Positions 20,729 through 29,326 of a stretch of 64,000 nucleotides of DNA are shown piece after piece. Positions within the stretch are counted from its first letter, which is position 1; each line of letters opens with the position of its first letter. This DNA comes from Parietichytrium sp. I65-24A (Eukaryota > Sar > Bigyra > Thraustochytrida > Thraustochytriidae), in contig BLSF01000016.1 in assembly GCA_012862575.1 (NCBI GenBank), positions 248,001-312,000 of the forward strand, written 5' to 3'. Position numbers and translations under genes: made by a program. The notes under the pieces are model-generated. The model had not been told where the DNA came from and did not search any database. It saw only the letters and a program-made list of their open reading frames with translations.

Positions 20729-21619
20729 TTAAAACCGCATCGACAGAAAGAGAGCGAAAAGCGATGCCAGTGGAGCAATCGCTCGGTTGGCAGGGCTCAA
20801 TGTGGGGGGGTTGGAAGGGCTCGATGTGGTGGGGGCGTAGGAAGGTCTCGATGTGACGGCGGGCATGGAATCAAGCTCTTCCCACGAGTAAACTGTATCC
20901 ATGACGAATGGATGTTTTGACTGTGAATCAGGGCCACTCATTCGAATCGTGCATTTGCTTGGACCGAGGAACGGTTGTCCTTCTTCGCACTGGGTCAAGT
21001 TGTCAAAATGAACTACGGTCCCATTCCCGTACTTTGTGGTGGTGCCGTTGTCTCGAACAAGACATTTTCCCACCTCCTCAAGTGTAAACACGCGGTTGCG
21101 GATTTGCTCGTAAATTACCTCAGATGGCTCCACGAATATAGCTTCAATTGGAGGTTCAGTTGAATATGCACAAGAAGCTGGCAGTGGCAATGTTATATCC
21201 TCTGCATATGTCTCAGTCCACACAGCTGACACTCGCGCAACCATGATAGCATTCTCAGAATCCATCGTGCTTACAGAGGTCTTTACACATCCAGAGCTTG
21301 TCGATCGAATAATATTGACCGTCCTCGTCCAAGGCATAAAATTTTCAAAGAAATCATTGTCTTTGCAATCTCCCCCATTGTAGAACCCAAGCTTTATTTC
21401 AATCTCTACTTCACTCATTCTCAAAACTTCGTATTTCACAAAAGCCTTCGCCCCCGGTTCGTAAATGCACTTCAACGGAAAGGACTTGAATTCTTCAGGA
21501 TTTCCAGAGCAATCTGACGAAATGAAAGTTTCCAGTCTAAGCACTTGAATGGGCTCTCCGTCTGTCAAGGTGGCAGAGAGAAGGCTCGCCAAAGCGAGTG
21601 GGGCGAACGCTGCTCTCAT
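20729..21619 (-). CDS. Secreted, probably GPI-anchored surface protein, member 1
   Basis: 296 residues with an N-terminal signal peptide (MRAAFAPLALASLLSATLT). A Cys-rich ectodomain spans about residues 22-245. A Ser/Thr/Pro stalk (about 250-280, SRPSYAPTTSSPSNPPT) is followed by a hydrophobic C-terminus (APLASLFALFLSMRF) with no cytoplasmic tail, as in GPI-anchor signals. Ectodomain landmarks shared with member 2 are SSDCSG, LGFYNGGDCKDNDFFE, VSTMDSEN, EEVGKCL and FLGPSKCT. Several N-X-T/S sites are present. The ATG is fixed by the exact match to the start of member 2. The family was not recognised. It is inverted relative to the homologue at 23127-24005. Confidence 0.82.
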   Translation of the reverse strand: MRAAFAPLALASLLSATLTDGEPIQVLRLETFISSDCSGNPEEFKSFPLKCIYEPGAKAFVKYEVLRMSEVEIEIKLGFYNGGDCKDNDFFENFMPWTRTVNIIRSTSSGCVKTSVSTMDSENAIMVARVSAVWTETYAEDITLPLPASCAYSTEPPIEAIFVEPSEVIYEQIRNRVFTLEEVGKCLVRDNGTTTKYGNGTVVHFDNLTQCEEGQPFLGPSKCTIRMSGPDSQSKHPFVMDTVYSWEELDSMPAVTSRPSYAPTTSSPSNPPTLSPANRAIAPLASLFALFLSMRF

Positions 21620-21731
21620 TTTCTTGCTTGCTTACTTTCTTGCTTGCCTCCTTGCTTCTCGTTTCCTGCGTTCGGAGTCTGCTCTCGCAGTCTTGTTCTT
21701 CTCGGGCTGTGCCGGCATGTCCATGTCGGTG

Positions 21732-21784
21732 CAACCCCACCCTCCGATAGGGTTTGTTTACGCTGCACTTCGTGGCTACACTTA
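21732..21784 (+). mobile_element. Micro-element copy C (about 53 bp)
   Basis: It shares the core and both ends with copies A and B, with CAACCCCACCC at its start and CTACACTTA at its end. No direct repeat is found at the flanks, so this copy may be older or its flanks rearranged. It lies about 115 bases upstream of the start of surface protein 1. The equivalent upstream region of member 2 holds copy D, farther out and with its own target duplication. Confidence 0.7.
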
Positions 21785-22002
21785 AAAACCAACATTGACT
21801 GTCGGAGTCGTCAATGATCTGAGAAAAAGAAACAGACACCTCTCCTAGCATTTGTAGTCTCCACCTCTGACGGATGTACTCTGCTGCTTTCGTATCCTTC
21901 AACGCTTTGTCTTGACTCTCTCTCTCTCTCTCTCTCTCTCTGGCCGTCCACTCAAAAGTGTTCTTTTACCTTTACACAAGTCATACACAAGCCAAAGTGC
22001 GC

Positions 22003-22055
22003 CCGCCTTCGGCGGTCTTCTTCATGCTTGAGAGTTGCGCCTGCCTCCGGCAGGC
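22003..22055. repeat. Pair of GC-rich hairpins
   Basis: CCGCCTTCGGCGG at 22003-22015 is a 5-bp stem. GCCTGCCTCCGGCAGGC at 22039-22055 is a perfect 7-bp stem with a 3-base loop. The two have related sequence (TGCGCC then GCCT, and GGC after the loop), so they look like a duplicated hairpin about 36 bases apart. Function unknown. Confidence 0.7.
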
Positions 22056-22227
22056 TTACTCATTGCGTTCACAGTTCATCCTCGCCTCGACCGCGAGATT
22101 TATTTGATTTGGCGACTTTGCTGACTTGACTGGTTTGGATCCACTGCGTCTGGCATTCGAATCTCGTGTCCAGCGAGCTAGTGACTAGAGTATCTTGTAT
22201 TCTTCTTGTGTTCTGCCAGCTCACCGA

Positions 22228-22576
22228 TCAATGGCGTCTTCGATGAATGTCGGTCAACGCAGAGGCAGCAAACGCTGCTTGGCATGTATGCTGTATTTGC
22301 CCCACAACTGCTCGACGTAAACTCAAGCGTGGCACAAATCTTCGCTTCTGCTGATGTTCTGATGTTCTGATGTTCTGTCACTCAGCTTCAGTTCACTAGA
22401 TGTGATACAGTATGGTCACTGTCGTTCGCTTCTGTTGGAACTCTTGAAGTGCGTTAAATTCAATCTTCCTTACATTTTATCAATTGGCCCAACTTACCAG
22501 CTCAAAGTCAGTACTCACTCTCAGTACCGGTACCTTTGCACTTTGTTCACATCAGCTATCATCAGCTCAGAATTGT
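22228..22576 (-). repeat. Inverted duplicate block, copy 2
   Basis: Reverse-complement partner of 19865-20208. It includes three AACATCAG units (two in the other copy) and the same conserved internal segment. It lies between the two surface-protein genes. A simple inverted duplication of gene plus block would instead have placed it beyond 24160, so at least one extra rearrangement is needed. Confidence 0.8.
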
Positions 22577-22816
22577 AATACCTCATCTTGAAAAAACAAA
22601 TCAAGGAAAATAGATTCTGAGGTTTTGGAGGTAAGCTTACCGGTAAGATGTGCACCTGAAAGGAAAGATAGTTCTGAATAATTTATCGAAGTCGAGTACG
22701 TGTGTTCACAGTTAATTAGACCAAGAGCTATGCGTGTTGGTAGTAGGCACTGGTCTTTGAATTATGATTCTGCATACGTCTGTAGCGTTCTCGGCCAGCA
22801 ACCCAGCGAACTGGAC

Positions 22817-22858
22817 CAAGTAGTGGAGCGTAAACAAACCCTATTGGAAGGTGGGGTG
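22817..22858 (-). mobile_element. Micro-element copy D (42 bp, internally shortened)
   Basis: It keeps CAAGT at one end and GGTGGGGTG at the other but lacks about ten bases around the CCACGAAGTG part. It is flanked by perfect 9-bp direct repeats, GAACTGGAC, at 22808-22816 and 22859-22867. This is one of the two clearest target duplications in the family because the flank is not low complexity. Confidence 0.85.
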
Positions 22859-23126
22859 GAACTGGACGGAACTGGATGTGAACGGAGAGAAGAGAGAGAG
22901 AGTGAGAGTGAAGACAAGGCTTTGACGGCTAGGAAACCAGCAGGGTACAGTTTGGAATGAAGGATTCATGAATTGTCTTGTTTGTGGGAATCGATCTAAT
23001 CTTTTGTGAGTGAATGAATGAAGCCTTTGTTTGAGTGGTTTTGAAACCGCTTGCAAAACCCGGGAAGGAAAAAGACTGCGAGAGCAGACCCCGAACACAG
23101 GAAACGAGAAACAAGCAAGCAAGAAA

Positions 23127-24005
23127 ATGAGAGCAGCGTTCGCCCCACTCGCCTTGGCGAGCCTTCTCTCTGCCACCTTGACAGATGGAAAAACCCTTCA
23201 AGTGTTCAAGACGGAAATGTTCGAATCGTCAGATTGCTCTGGAACTCCTCGCGCAACAAACTCCTTTCCTTTGTTCTGCGTTCGCAATCCATTTTATGAC
23301 GTTTTCATGAAAATGGAAGCTTCGGAAAGAGAAGGAGAAATTGATCTCATGTTGGGGTTCTACAATGGGGCAGATTGCAAAGACAATGACTTTTTTGAAC
23401 AAATGGAGCCTCAGGCGTGGGGGACGTTCAAGCCTATTGATTCGACAAGCTCTTCCTGCACAAAGAATGCTGTGAGCACGTTGGATTCTGAGAATGTTGT
23501 CATGGTTGCTCAAGTGTCACATGTGTGGATTGAAGATTATGCGGGAGCACTCCCACTGCCACTGCAAACTTCTTGCGCGTATGCAACTGAACCTCCAAGT
23601 GAGGCTACATTCGTGGAGCTATCTGAGTGGCTCGAAAAATATCGCACAAACGCTGTCCTTACAGTTGAGGAGGTGGGAAAATGTCTCCATAGAGATTTAT
23701 CTGAATTTAGCTGGTATCGCGGTTTGGAGGCGACAAAGTACGAGCAAACGGGGATAGTTCATTTTGATAACTTGGCCGAGTGCGAAAAAGGACAGTCATT
23801 CCTCGGTCCAAGCAAGTGCACGTTTCGAATCGGTGAATTATTTGGACCTGGTAAACAATATCCCTTCGCCATGCAAACTGTTCACTCATTGGAAGAGCTC
23901 GGTGTATCGACCGCCGATGCATCGAGCCCTGCGAACCGAGCTATTGCTCCACTGGCATCTTATGTTGCACCGCTTCTCGCTCTCTTTCTGTCGATGTGGT
24001 TTTAA
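23127..24005 (+). CDS. Secreted, probably GPI-anchored surface protein, member 2
   Basis: 292 residues from the ATG at 23127; the frame is open upstream without a better start, and the signal peptide begins exactly here. It is the homologue of 20729-21619, in the opposite orientation. Over the first 63 bases of coding DNA the two differ at only a handful of positions. The C-terminus (SPANRAIAPLAS and a hydrophobic end) is likewise nearly the same. The ectodomain between them is much more diverged and has indels, while Cys positions and motifs such as DCKDNDFFE and FLGPSKCT are kept. The Ser/Thr/Pro stalk of member 1 is almost absent here. Likely a cell-surface protein of unknown role. Confidence 0.82.
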   Translation: MRAAFAPLALASLLSATLTDGKTLQVFKTEMFESSDCSGTPRATNSFPLFCVRNPFYDVFMKMEASEREGEIDLMLGFYNGADCKDNDFFEQMEPQAWGTFKPIDSTSSSCTKNAVSTLDSENVVMVAQVSHVWIEDYAGALPLPLQTSCAYATEPPSEATFVELSEWLEKYRTNAVLTVEEVGKCLHRDLSEFSWYRGLEATKYEQTGIVHFDNLAECEKGQSFLGPSKCTFRIGELFGPGKQYPFAMQTVHSLEELGVSTADASSPANRAIAPLASYVAPLLALFLSMWF

Positions 24006-25071
24006 CTGACCGCTGAAATCTAAATCTACCACAAAACTGATTTTCTTTCGTTCACTTTCCTACTTTCAGCAGTCTGTCGGAGTGGTCTCCACCAGAGTAA
24101 CATGAAGTGTAATCTTCTTCATATGATGGGCGTCTCAAACACAACGCTTCTCCGAAACATTTCTGCCGTCACATTTGTGTCTCATTGTTGTGGCCTCCGG
24201 AGAAACAATTAATTGTGCCACAATATGTACGCTTGTTTGCCACAAGTGATGATTCTCGGGGTATGAATCTGTTATAAAGTTAGATACCATCTGAAATGCC
24301 TCGCTGATTTTGTAACGGGACCGAATCACGTGTTCACTACGCGCTGTTGTTCTTCATTGAACCCAAAAGGAAGGTAAAGGAGAGGAAAGACAAATATACT
24401 TTGGACCCAGAATGAAAGTTTGATGGACACCGTCCTCGACGAGTCTCATCACAAGCGGCACAAACGGTGTGTGTGTGTTTTTGAGTTCAGCCATTGTTTG
24501 GTCCTCGAGCCTTTTTAAAAAGAATACAAACAAGAAGAAATTGCTGGCAACTTTACTGCCCAAAGCCCACTTGCTAGATTCAGTTGGACACTCTTTGGCT
24601 CAGTTCCCTCTGTTCCCTCGCTTCGGCTGGGTTTTAGAAATGGGAGATTTGGCGAATTGGATCCTGCGAAACCTATCCTTAGACTTGGGTGTTTTATTTC
24701 ATTTGCTCGAGCCCTTTTTCCCAACTTCCTGCAGCTCTCCGCAAACTGCAAACTGCCTGTGGTCATCCGCTGATTGGTTGTGGCTAATGGGCTTAATGGG
24801 CGCAGCGAACAAAAGGAGCGTTCTTTCGGACGGATCATAGGCGTCGGCCGAGGAGAGTCTCCGTGGACTTGGTCAAAAATATAAGATGATAGAAGTCTGA
24901 AACATGGAATGATTACGAGAGGTATCCGAGTGTGTGTGGAAAGGTCGATGCGCTCGATACGTTCCCCAAGCTACGCTGCAAAGCAAGTCGTTTTCAAAGA
25001 CGGTGTTCTGAGAGCGAAGAAACAGAGATTGCAAGCCCCGTTTTGCGCTGCGGAAGGACTTGTCTAGTAGC
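24006..25071. other. Intergenic region after the surface-protein pair
   Basis: Up to about 24160 this repeats, in inverted form, the 3' flank of member 1. Beyond that the similarity ends. No convincing gene is seen in the remaining 0.9 kb. Confidence 0.5.
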
Positions 25072-25524
25072 ATGCGGGCGTGGACTCTCTTGCTTGGCGT
25101 GTTGCTCCTCGTCAGCGTCGTGGACTTTGCCCATGGGCGGCGCTCTAAAACAACTGCAAAAGCTGACGCGAAAATAAATGAGAAGCGGAGCGGGATAGAA
25201 CGTGGCGCTGGAAAGAAACGGAAGGGGGCTGTGGACGTTGGCGACGAGGACCTTGAAGCCGACGAGGATGATTGGCAGCCGGAGGATGGCGATGACAATG
25301 ACGACCGAATTGAGGAGAGTCTGGTGGTGTTGGTAACGATAATGGGGATTGCGGTTGGTTTCGCGCACTTGGTGCTGGGTCTCGGGCTGGTCCTCCCGAT
25401 CGCGATTGTGTCGGTCTTGGCTGGGCTGCTCAAGCTTGTTTTTGATGGTGTATATTTTCTTTACCGACTTGTCCGCGGCGAGAGCGCAAAGTTGTCGTTG
25501 AGTGAGACGAAAAAGAATCAGTAG
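25072..25524 (+). CDS. Small membrane protein with signal peptide and acidic loop, unknown
   Basis: 150 residues from the ATG at 25072. A clear signal peptide (MRAWTLLLGVLLLVSVVDFAHG) is followed by a basic then strongly acidic segment (about 25-85, including EADEDDWQPEDGDDND). One or two hydrophobic segments follow (about 90-130), with a short tail ending SETKKNQ. It is probably a secretory-pathway membrane protein. A long minus-strand open frame overlaps it, but that frame has no protein-like composition here. Family not recognised. Confidence 0.6.
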   Translation: MRAWTLLLGVLLLVSVVDFAHGRRSKTTAKADAKINEKRSGIERGAGKKRKGAVDVGDEDLEADEDDWQPEDGDDNDDRIEESLVVLVTIMGIAVGFAHLVLGLGLVLPIAIVSVLAGLLKLVFDGVYFLYRLVRGESAKLSLSETKKNQ

Positions 25525-25559
25525 AGGTGCGCGGAGAGGGAAGATTTGCTCGCACTTAC

Positions 25560-25641
25560 CCCACTCTCGGCCAAGAGGCTTGTAGTTTCCCATGCAAAGA
25601 TTGTGAAAGACGTCGTCCAGTGCCTCGTGTGACAGTAAAGT
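25560..25641 (-). other. Possible isolated internal exon
   Basis: On the minus strand an 82-base segment begins after TTGGTGTTCAG and ends at a GTAAGTG donor. In one frame it reads as a plausible peptide (TLLSHEALDDVFHNLC, then MGNYKPLGREWG). It lies just downstream of the acidic minus-strand gene at 25773-26285, but I could not find a donor in that gene in the matching phase, nor the next exon. It could be a 3' untranslated exon or chance. Confidence 0.25.
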
Positions 25642-25772
25642 CTGAACACCAATGATTAATTTACAGAAAGAGTACAAAAGGGGAAGGTACGAACAGGGAC
25701 CGTGTTCTTTCTCGTTGTTTTGAGTGATCTCTCCTCCGATCCACCTTCCGGCCGATTAATATTACCATGCGA

Positions 25773-26285
25773 TTATTCGTGTGAGCGTTGCTTATACTCT
25801 TTCAAATATGTTGCGAACAACACAAGTGGATTTGGCTCATTTTGTATTTGCATTTGCTCGGCATCGCTGATCTCTGCCTCCTCTTCTGAGTCGGTATCTT
25901 CCCAAGAAGAAGCGTCCTCATCTTCGCTCTTGTCCTCCTCGTGTAACGTTTTCGTTTCCTCGTCTGTCGCTTGAGACGCTTCGTTATTGCTCAATTGCTG
26001 ATCTGTTTCATGCGGCTCCTCTAAAGTAGGCTGAGCAGCTTCATCACTCTCAATACACCCCCCAGGCACCTCACTTTCTTTCCTCTCCCCCTCTTCTTCT
26101 TCTTCGGCATCGTTCGTCTCGCTATCACCTTTCACACCAGCATGCTTCTGCGTGTTTCTCGCCTTCTTCATCACCTCAGGGTGTGCGTTGGAAAATCGTT
26201 CCAAAAGTTTTACCATGGCATACTCCACCGCCATGTCAACGCCTTGCTGGCGCAGGAACACCTCTTCAGGCGTTGAAGAAGCCAT
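25773..26285 (-). CDS. Acidic hypothetical protein
   Basis: 170 residues. The first 45 are probably helical (VDMAVEYAMVKLLERFSNAHP), followed by about 100 residues dominated by Glu, Asp and Ser. A short hydrophobic C-terminal segment follows (NPLVLFATYLKEYKQ). The ATG at 26285 has an A at -3 and G at +4. The 3' end could differ if the downstream candidate exon at 25560-25641 is spliced on. No recognised family; perhaps a nuclear or chaperone-like acidic protein, which is only a guess from composition. Confidence 0.6.
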   Translation of the reverse strand: MASSTPEEVFLRQQGVDMAVEYAMVKLLERFSNAHPEVMKKARNTQKHAGVKGDSETNDAEEEEEGERKESEVPGGCIESDEAAQPTLEEPHETDQQLSNNEASQATDEETKTLHEEDKSEDEDASSWEDTDSEEEAEISDAEQMQIQNEPNPLVLFATYLKEYKQRSHE

Positions 26286-27031
26286 TTCCGCACCGTTTCT
26301 TTCCGACTCGTCCCTTTCTCACCTCAACTAGCAAATAGGAGAAGCGAGTCTGCAGAGAGGGTGGGATTCCCCCGGCGTCTGCCTCCCTGCGCCTAGACAG
26401 TAGTGCTCTTGCACGCAACTGCTCCTCGCCCGACGCCGCAGCTGCAGAGTGTCAATCCTCGCCACGTTATTTCCACTGCTCGTGCCCTCACTGCATTCCG
26501 CTTGGCGCCTATGTTTCATTCATCCTGTCATGCCGTGCCCTCAGAGGCTCAGCCTTACCCTGCCCGATAGTACCGGTAACGGTCAAGCGAACTTCCAAGT
26601 TGAACTTGCTTGCAAAACAATGTTCTGAATTCTGAAGGAGGTAGTAGTAGGTAAAAAGGGTTGCGGAGTGATTAGCTGTGGAAGTGAGTGAGTGAGTGAG
26701 TGAGTGAATGGACTGCCATTGCGCTCTTGTATCGTGAATGTGGCGGGAGATTGTGAGGGCTTCTTCTCGCTTTGCTGTTTGGCAGAGATGGGAAACGTGT
26801 TGTTCACATCATTCACAGTTCAATGTTGAATGTTCATAGATTGAAAAAGTTGGAATGAGAGAAATCTGCATTGCAGGGTTCACAGGCAGGTGATAAAGTT
26901 GCGCCCGGTGTTTGTGTGGGAGCCAGGAGTCGAGAAAACCACTGCGCCCACGGCCCATACCAGCGGCCATCGCAAGAACAGCTGCGGACGTGGATGGGTC
27001 GCGGCTCCGATTGTGCGTCGGAAGAAACGTC
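26286..27031. promoter_or_regulatory. Divergent spacer between acidic protein and EF-hand genes
   Basis: About 750 bases between two head-to-head starts. It contains a TACCGGTA palindrome (26571-26578) and a (GAGT)n run near 26685-26706. No gene is seen. Confidence 0.5.
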
Positions 27032-29326
27032 ATGGCCGACCGATACGATGCGCTGCGGAGAGAAGCAGCTGACCTATTTGGCGGCTCTCTGAGCGGCTTG
27101 CAAGACTTGTTTGATGGCGCTATGGACACAACGCATCACTCGAAAAGTGGACAGAAGAGGCGACTCGCAAAGGGCAAGCTGCCAAAATGGTGCGATGCAA
27201 AGGATGCAGAGGCCTGGGCTGAGACGGCGAGATATGCCGAGGATTCCATCCGGGAAAATGTTCGCTTGCAGCTGCAAATGCTCTTTCGAAAGCATCGCAA
27301 AGCGATGCCGGCTGAGGGCAAGGTCTCAGTAGGAAAGAGCTTCAAGGACCGAATGAAGGAAGCATCGTACAAGAGCACAATTACAAGCAAGGTGAGCGAG
27401 GTGGAGCCAGAGGATGAGACTGAAGTATCTGAGGCGGAGGATGGTTTAGGACAGTTGCAAAACTTGGGGGAACGCGGCTCGACGCGTTCCATCAATCTTC
27501 AAGAAAAACCAAAAGAGCCCCCAAAGTTTGGACGCCGGAATTCTTCAAAACTTGATACTCTGCAATCTTCCTCAAGGATTGGTTCACAAACCTCCTCAGA
27601 AAACCTCTACAGGCAGTCCACGTTGGCGTCGCTCAATTCGTCTGGCAAGTCAGCCAAAAAGCAAATGGAAAATTTCGAAGATCCGGATGAGCGCGAGGAG
27701 AGAGTCATTAAGGCGAGACAAGAAGCCCTGGTGAATTTCGTACGAGCTGGCAAGATGGATCTTCCGCATCTTTACGATTGCTTCCGCGTGCTCTCGCAGC
27801 ACTGTAATGCAAAGCAAATGGTGCATGCGCGTTGGTTCCTGTCGTGCCTCTCTACCGCATTCGTGAGCATTGCAGAGAACGGCTTTGACTCTGACTCTGA
27901 CGAAGATGACTTTGGCAAGAATGGGTTTGATTTCTCCAGCGACGAGGATTCCGAGAGTGAATTCGGGAACGACCATCATGGAGAGACTTTTGCCACTTCT
28001 GCGACTGGTCCAAATATTGGCGCCACGAAGCAGAATGCAGTCAAATCTCGGCTTGAAGAAAGCGAAGCCTCGAGCGACGAAGACAGCGAAATTGATGATC
28101 CCTTGGAGCTGGAGCGGCTGAGGAAAGTAACCAGTAAAATTCTAAACGATAATTCCTCCGGGCAGATGAAGAGAAGTGAGTGGGTGGGAGTACATCAAGA
28201 ATTAGGTGCCGATTCCGCGGCGCTCCTGAAGCGCCGGAGATCTTCTGGTTTTGTGCAGCGTCAAGAAACCCTTGGAGCTGTTTTACTTGAAAGGATACTG
28301 GAAACACAGGAGGAGTCAATACGCCAGGGACAGGCAGATACTATAGTTGTTCGAGAGCGATTGCGGTCGGGATCTCTGACGCTGTCAACCTCGTTGGAAG
28401 CAGCCCCAGTGAATACGCGGGCTCCGGAGGACAATCGGATGGTGGATTTCCGCCAGCTCCTTTTTCAAATGAGCAAAGCAAGTCTGGCAACTTCTGTGAT
28501 AGAGAGGCTAGAGTTTTTTTACACCATGTTTGGGAAGAACGGGGTGGTCTCTATTCAAGGAATTTGTGCGCTATTGTACTGGGGCGATAGTCTTGTTGCC
28601 ACTTCCCTGGATGAAGCGGAACAGTTCTTGCGCCGAATCGATGTGGACGGAGATGGTTCTGTGACCTGGGACGAGTTCCAGGGAGCAGTTGAGCGCGAGC
28701 CTTTCATTCTTGAGGTCATTCTTCGGAAACACACCCAAAGTGGGGCTGCTCACTCGAGGCTGCTTCGGACACTCGTTCATCGTCTAACCCTTTCGTGGGA
28801 ATTAATTTTAGAATTGTGGACTCGATTCGGGCAAATTGGTGTGCGAAAAAACGGAGGCGCTGCAGATGTGCTGGACTTCCTCGTGAATCGAGGAGACTTT
28901 GAGAGCGAATTGTTTGAAAGACTCATTCCGCCCCAGCCGGAGGACTCACAACTGGTGCGCGCCATCTCGGGCTTCTTCAGCAACACCTTGAGCAGTCAAG
29001 TTACGTCGCGGTCATTTGTGGTCGCTCTCGCTTGTGCACTTAGCGAGCTGAACGTGGGAATATCTGAGTCTACTGCAAAAGCACGCTTTTTTTTCGCTCT
29101 GTATAATTTTGACGGTGACAAGGTACTCTCGAGAGACGAGATCTTCACGATGCTCTTTGCAGGTAGTTCTGAGGAGTCTGCTGGTCGCATCTTGCACGCC
29201 GTCACTGTTCTTCGCACCATCGACAAGGATGGCGACGATTGGGTCTCCCTGGAGGAGTACACCGAAGCGGCACTCTCCGATCCCTCGCTCTTATCTCACT
29301 TTAAGCCTTTCAACAATAAAAAATGA
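27032..29326 (+). CDS. EF-hand calcium-binding protein, 764 residues
   Basis: The ATG at 27032 (GTCATGGCC context) opens a 764-residue frame. The first 500 residues are mostly disordered, Ser- and acid-rich, with a few helical parts. Three EF-hand loops lie in the last third: DVDGDGSVTWDE at about 536, NFDGDKVLSRDE at about 692 and DKDGDDWVSLEE at about 729. All carry the expected acidic residues at positions 1, 3, 5 and 12, except Asn at position 1 of the second. Spacing of the last two suggests a paired EF module with a more distant third. No enzyme domain was found, so it is probably a calcium sensor or scaffold. Single exon. Confidence 0.85.
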   Translation: MADRYDALRREAADLFGGSLSGLQDLFDGAMDTTHHSKSGQKRRLAKGKLPKWCDAKDAEAWAETARYAEDSIRENVRLQLQMLFRKHRKAMPAEGKVSVGKSFKDRMKEASYKSTITSKVSEVEPEDETEVSEAEDGLGQLQNLGERGSTRSINLQEKPKEPPKFGRRNSSKLDTLQSSSRIGSQTSSENLYRQSTLASLNSSGKSAKKQMENFEDPDEREERVIKARQEALVNFVRAGKMDLPHLYDCFRVLSQHCNAKQMVHARWFLSCLSTAFVSIAENGFDSDSDEDDFGKNGFDFSSDEDSESEFGNDHHGETFATSATGPNIGATKQNAVKSRLEESEASSDEDSEIDDPLELERLRKVTSKILNDNSSGQMKRSEWVGVHQELGADSAALLKRRRSSGFVQRQETLGAVLLERILETQEESIRQGQADTIVVRERLRSGSLTLSTSLEAAPVNTRAPEDNRMVDFRQLLFQMSKASLATSVIERLEFFYTMFGKNGVVSIQGICALLYWGDSLVATSLDEAEQFLRRIDVDGDGSVTWDEFQGAVEREPFILEVILRKHTQSGAAHSRLLRTLVHRLTLSWELILELWTRFGQIGVRKNGGAADVLDFLVNRGDFESELFERLIPPQPEDSQLVRAISGFFSNTLSSQVTSRSFVVALACALSELNVGISESTAKARFFFALYNFDGDKVLSRDEIFTMLFAGSSEESAGRILHAVTVLRTIDKDGDDWVSLEEYTEAALSDPSLLSHFKPFNNKK

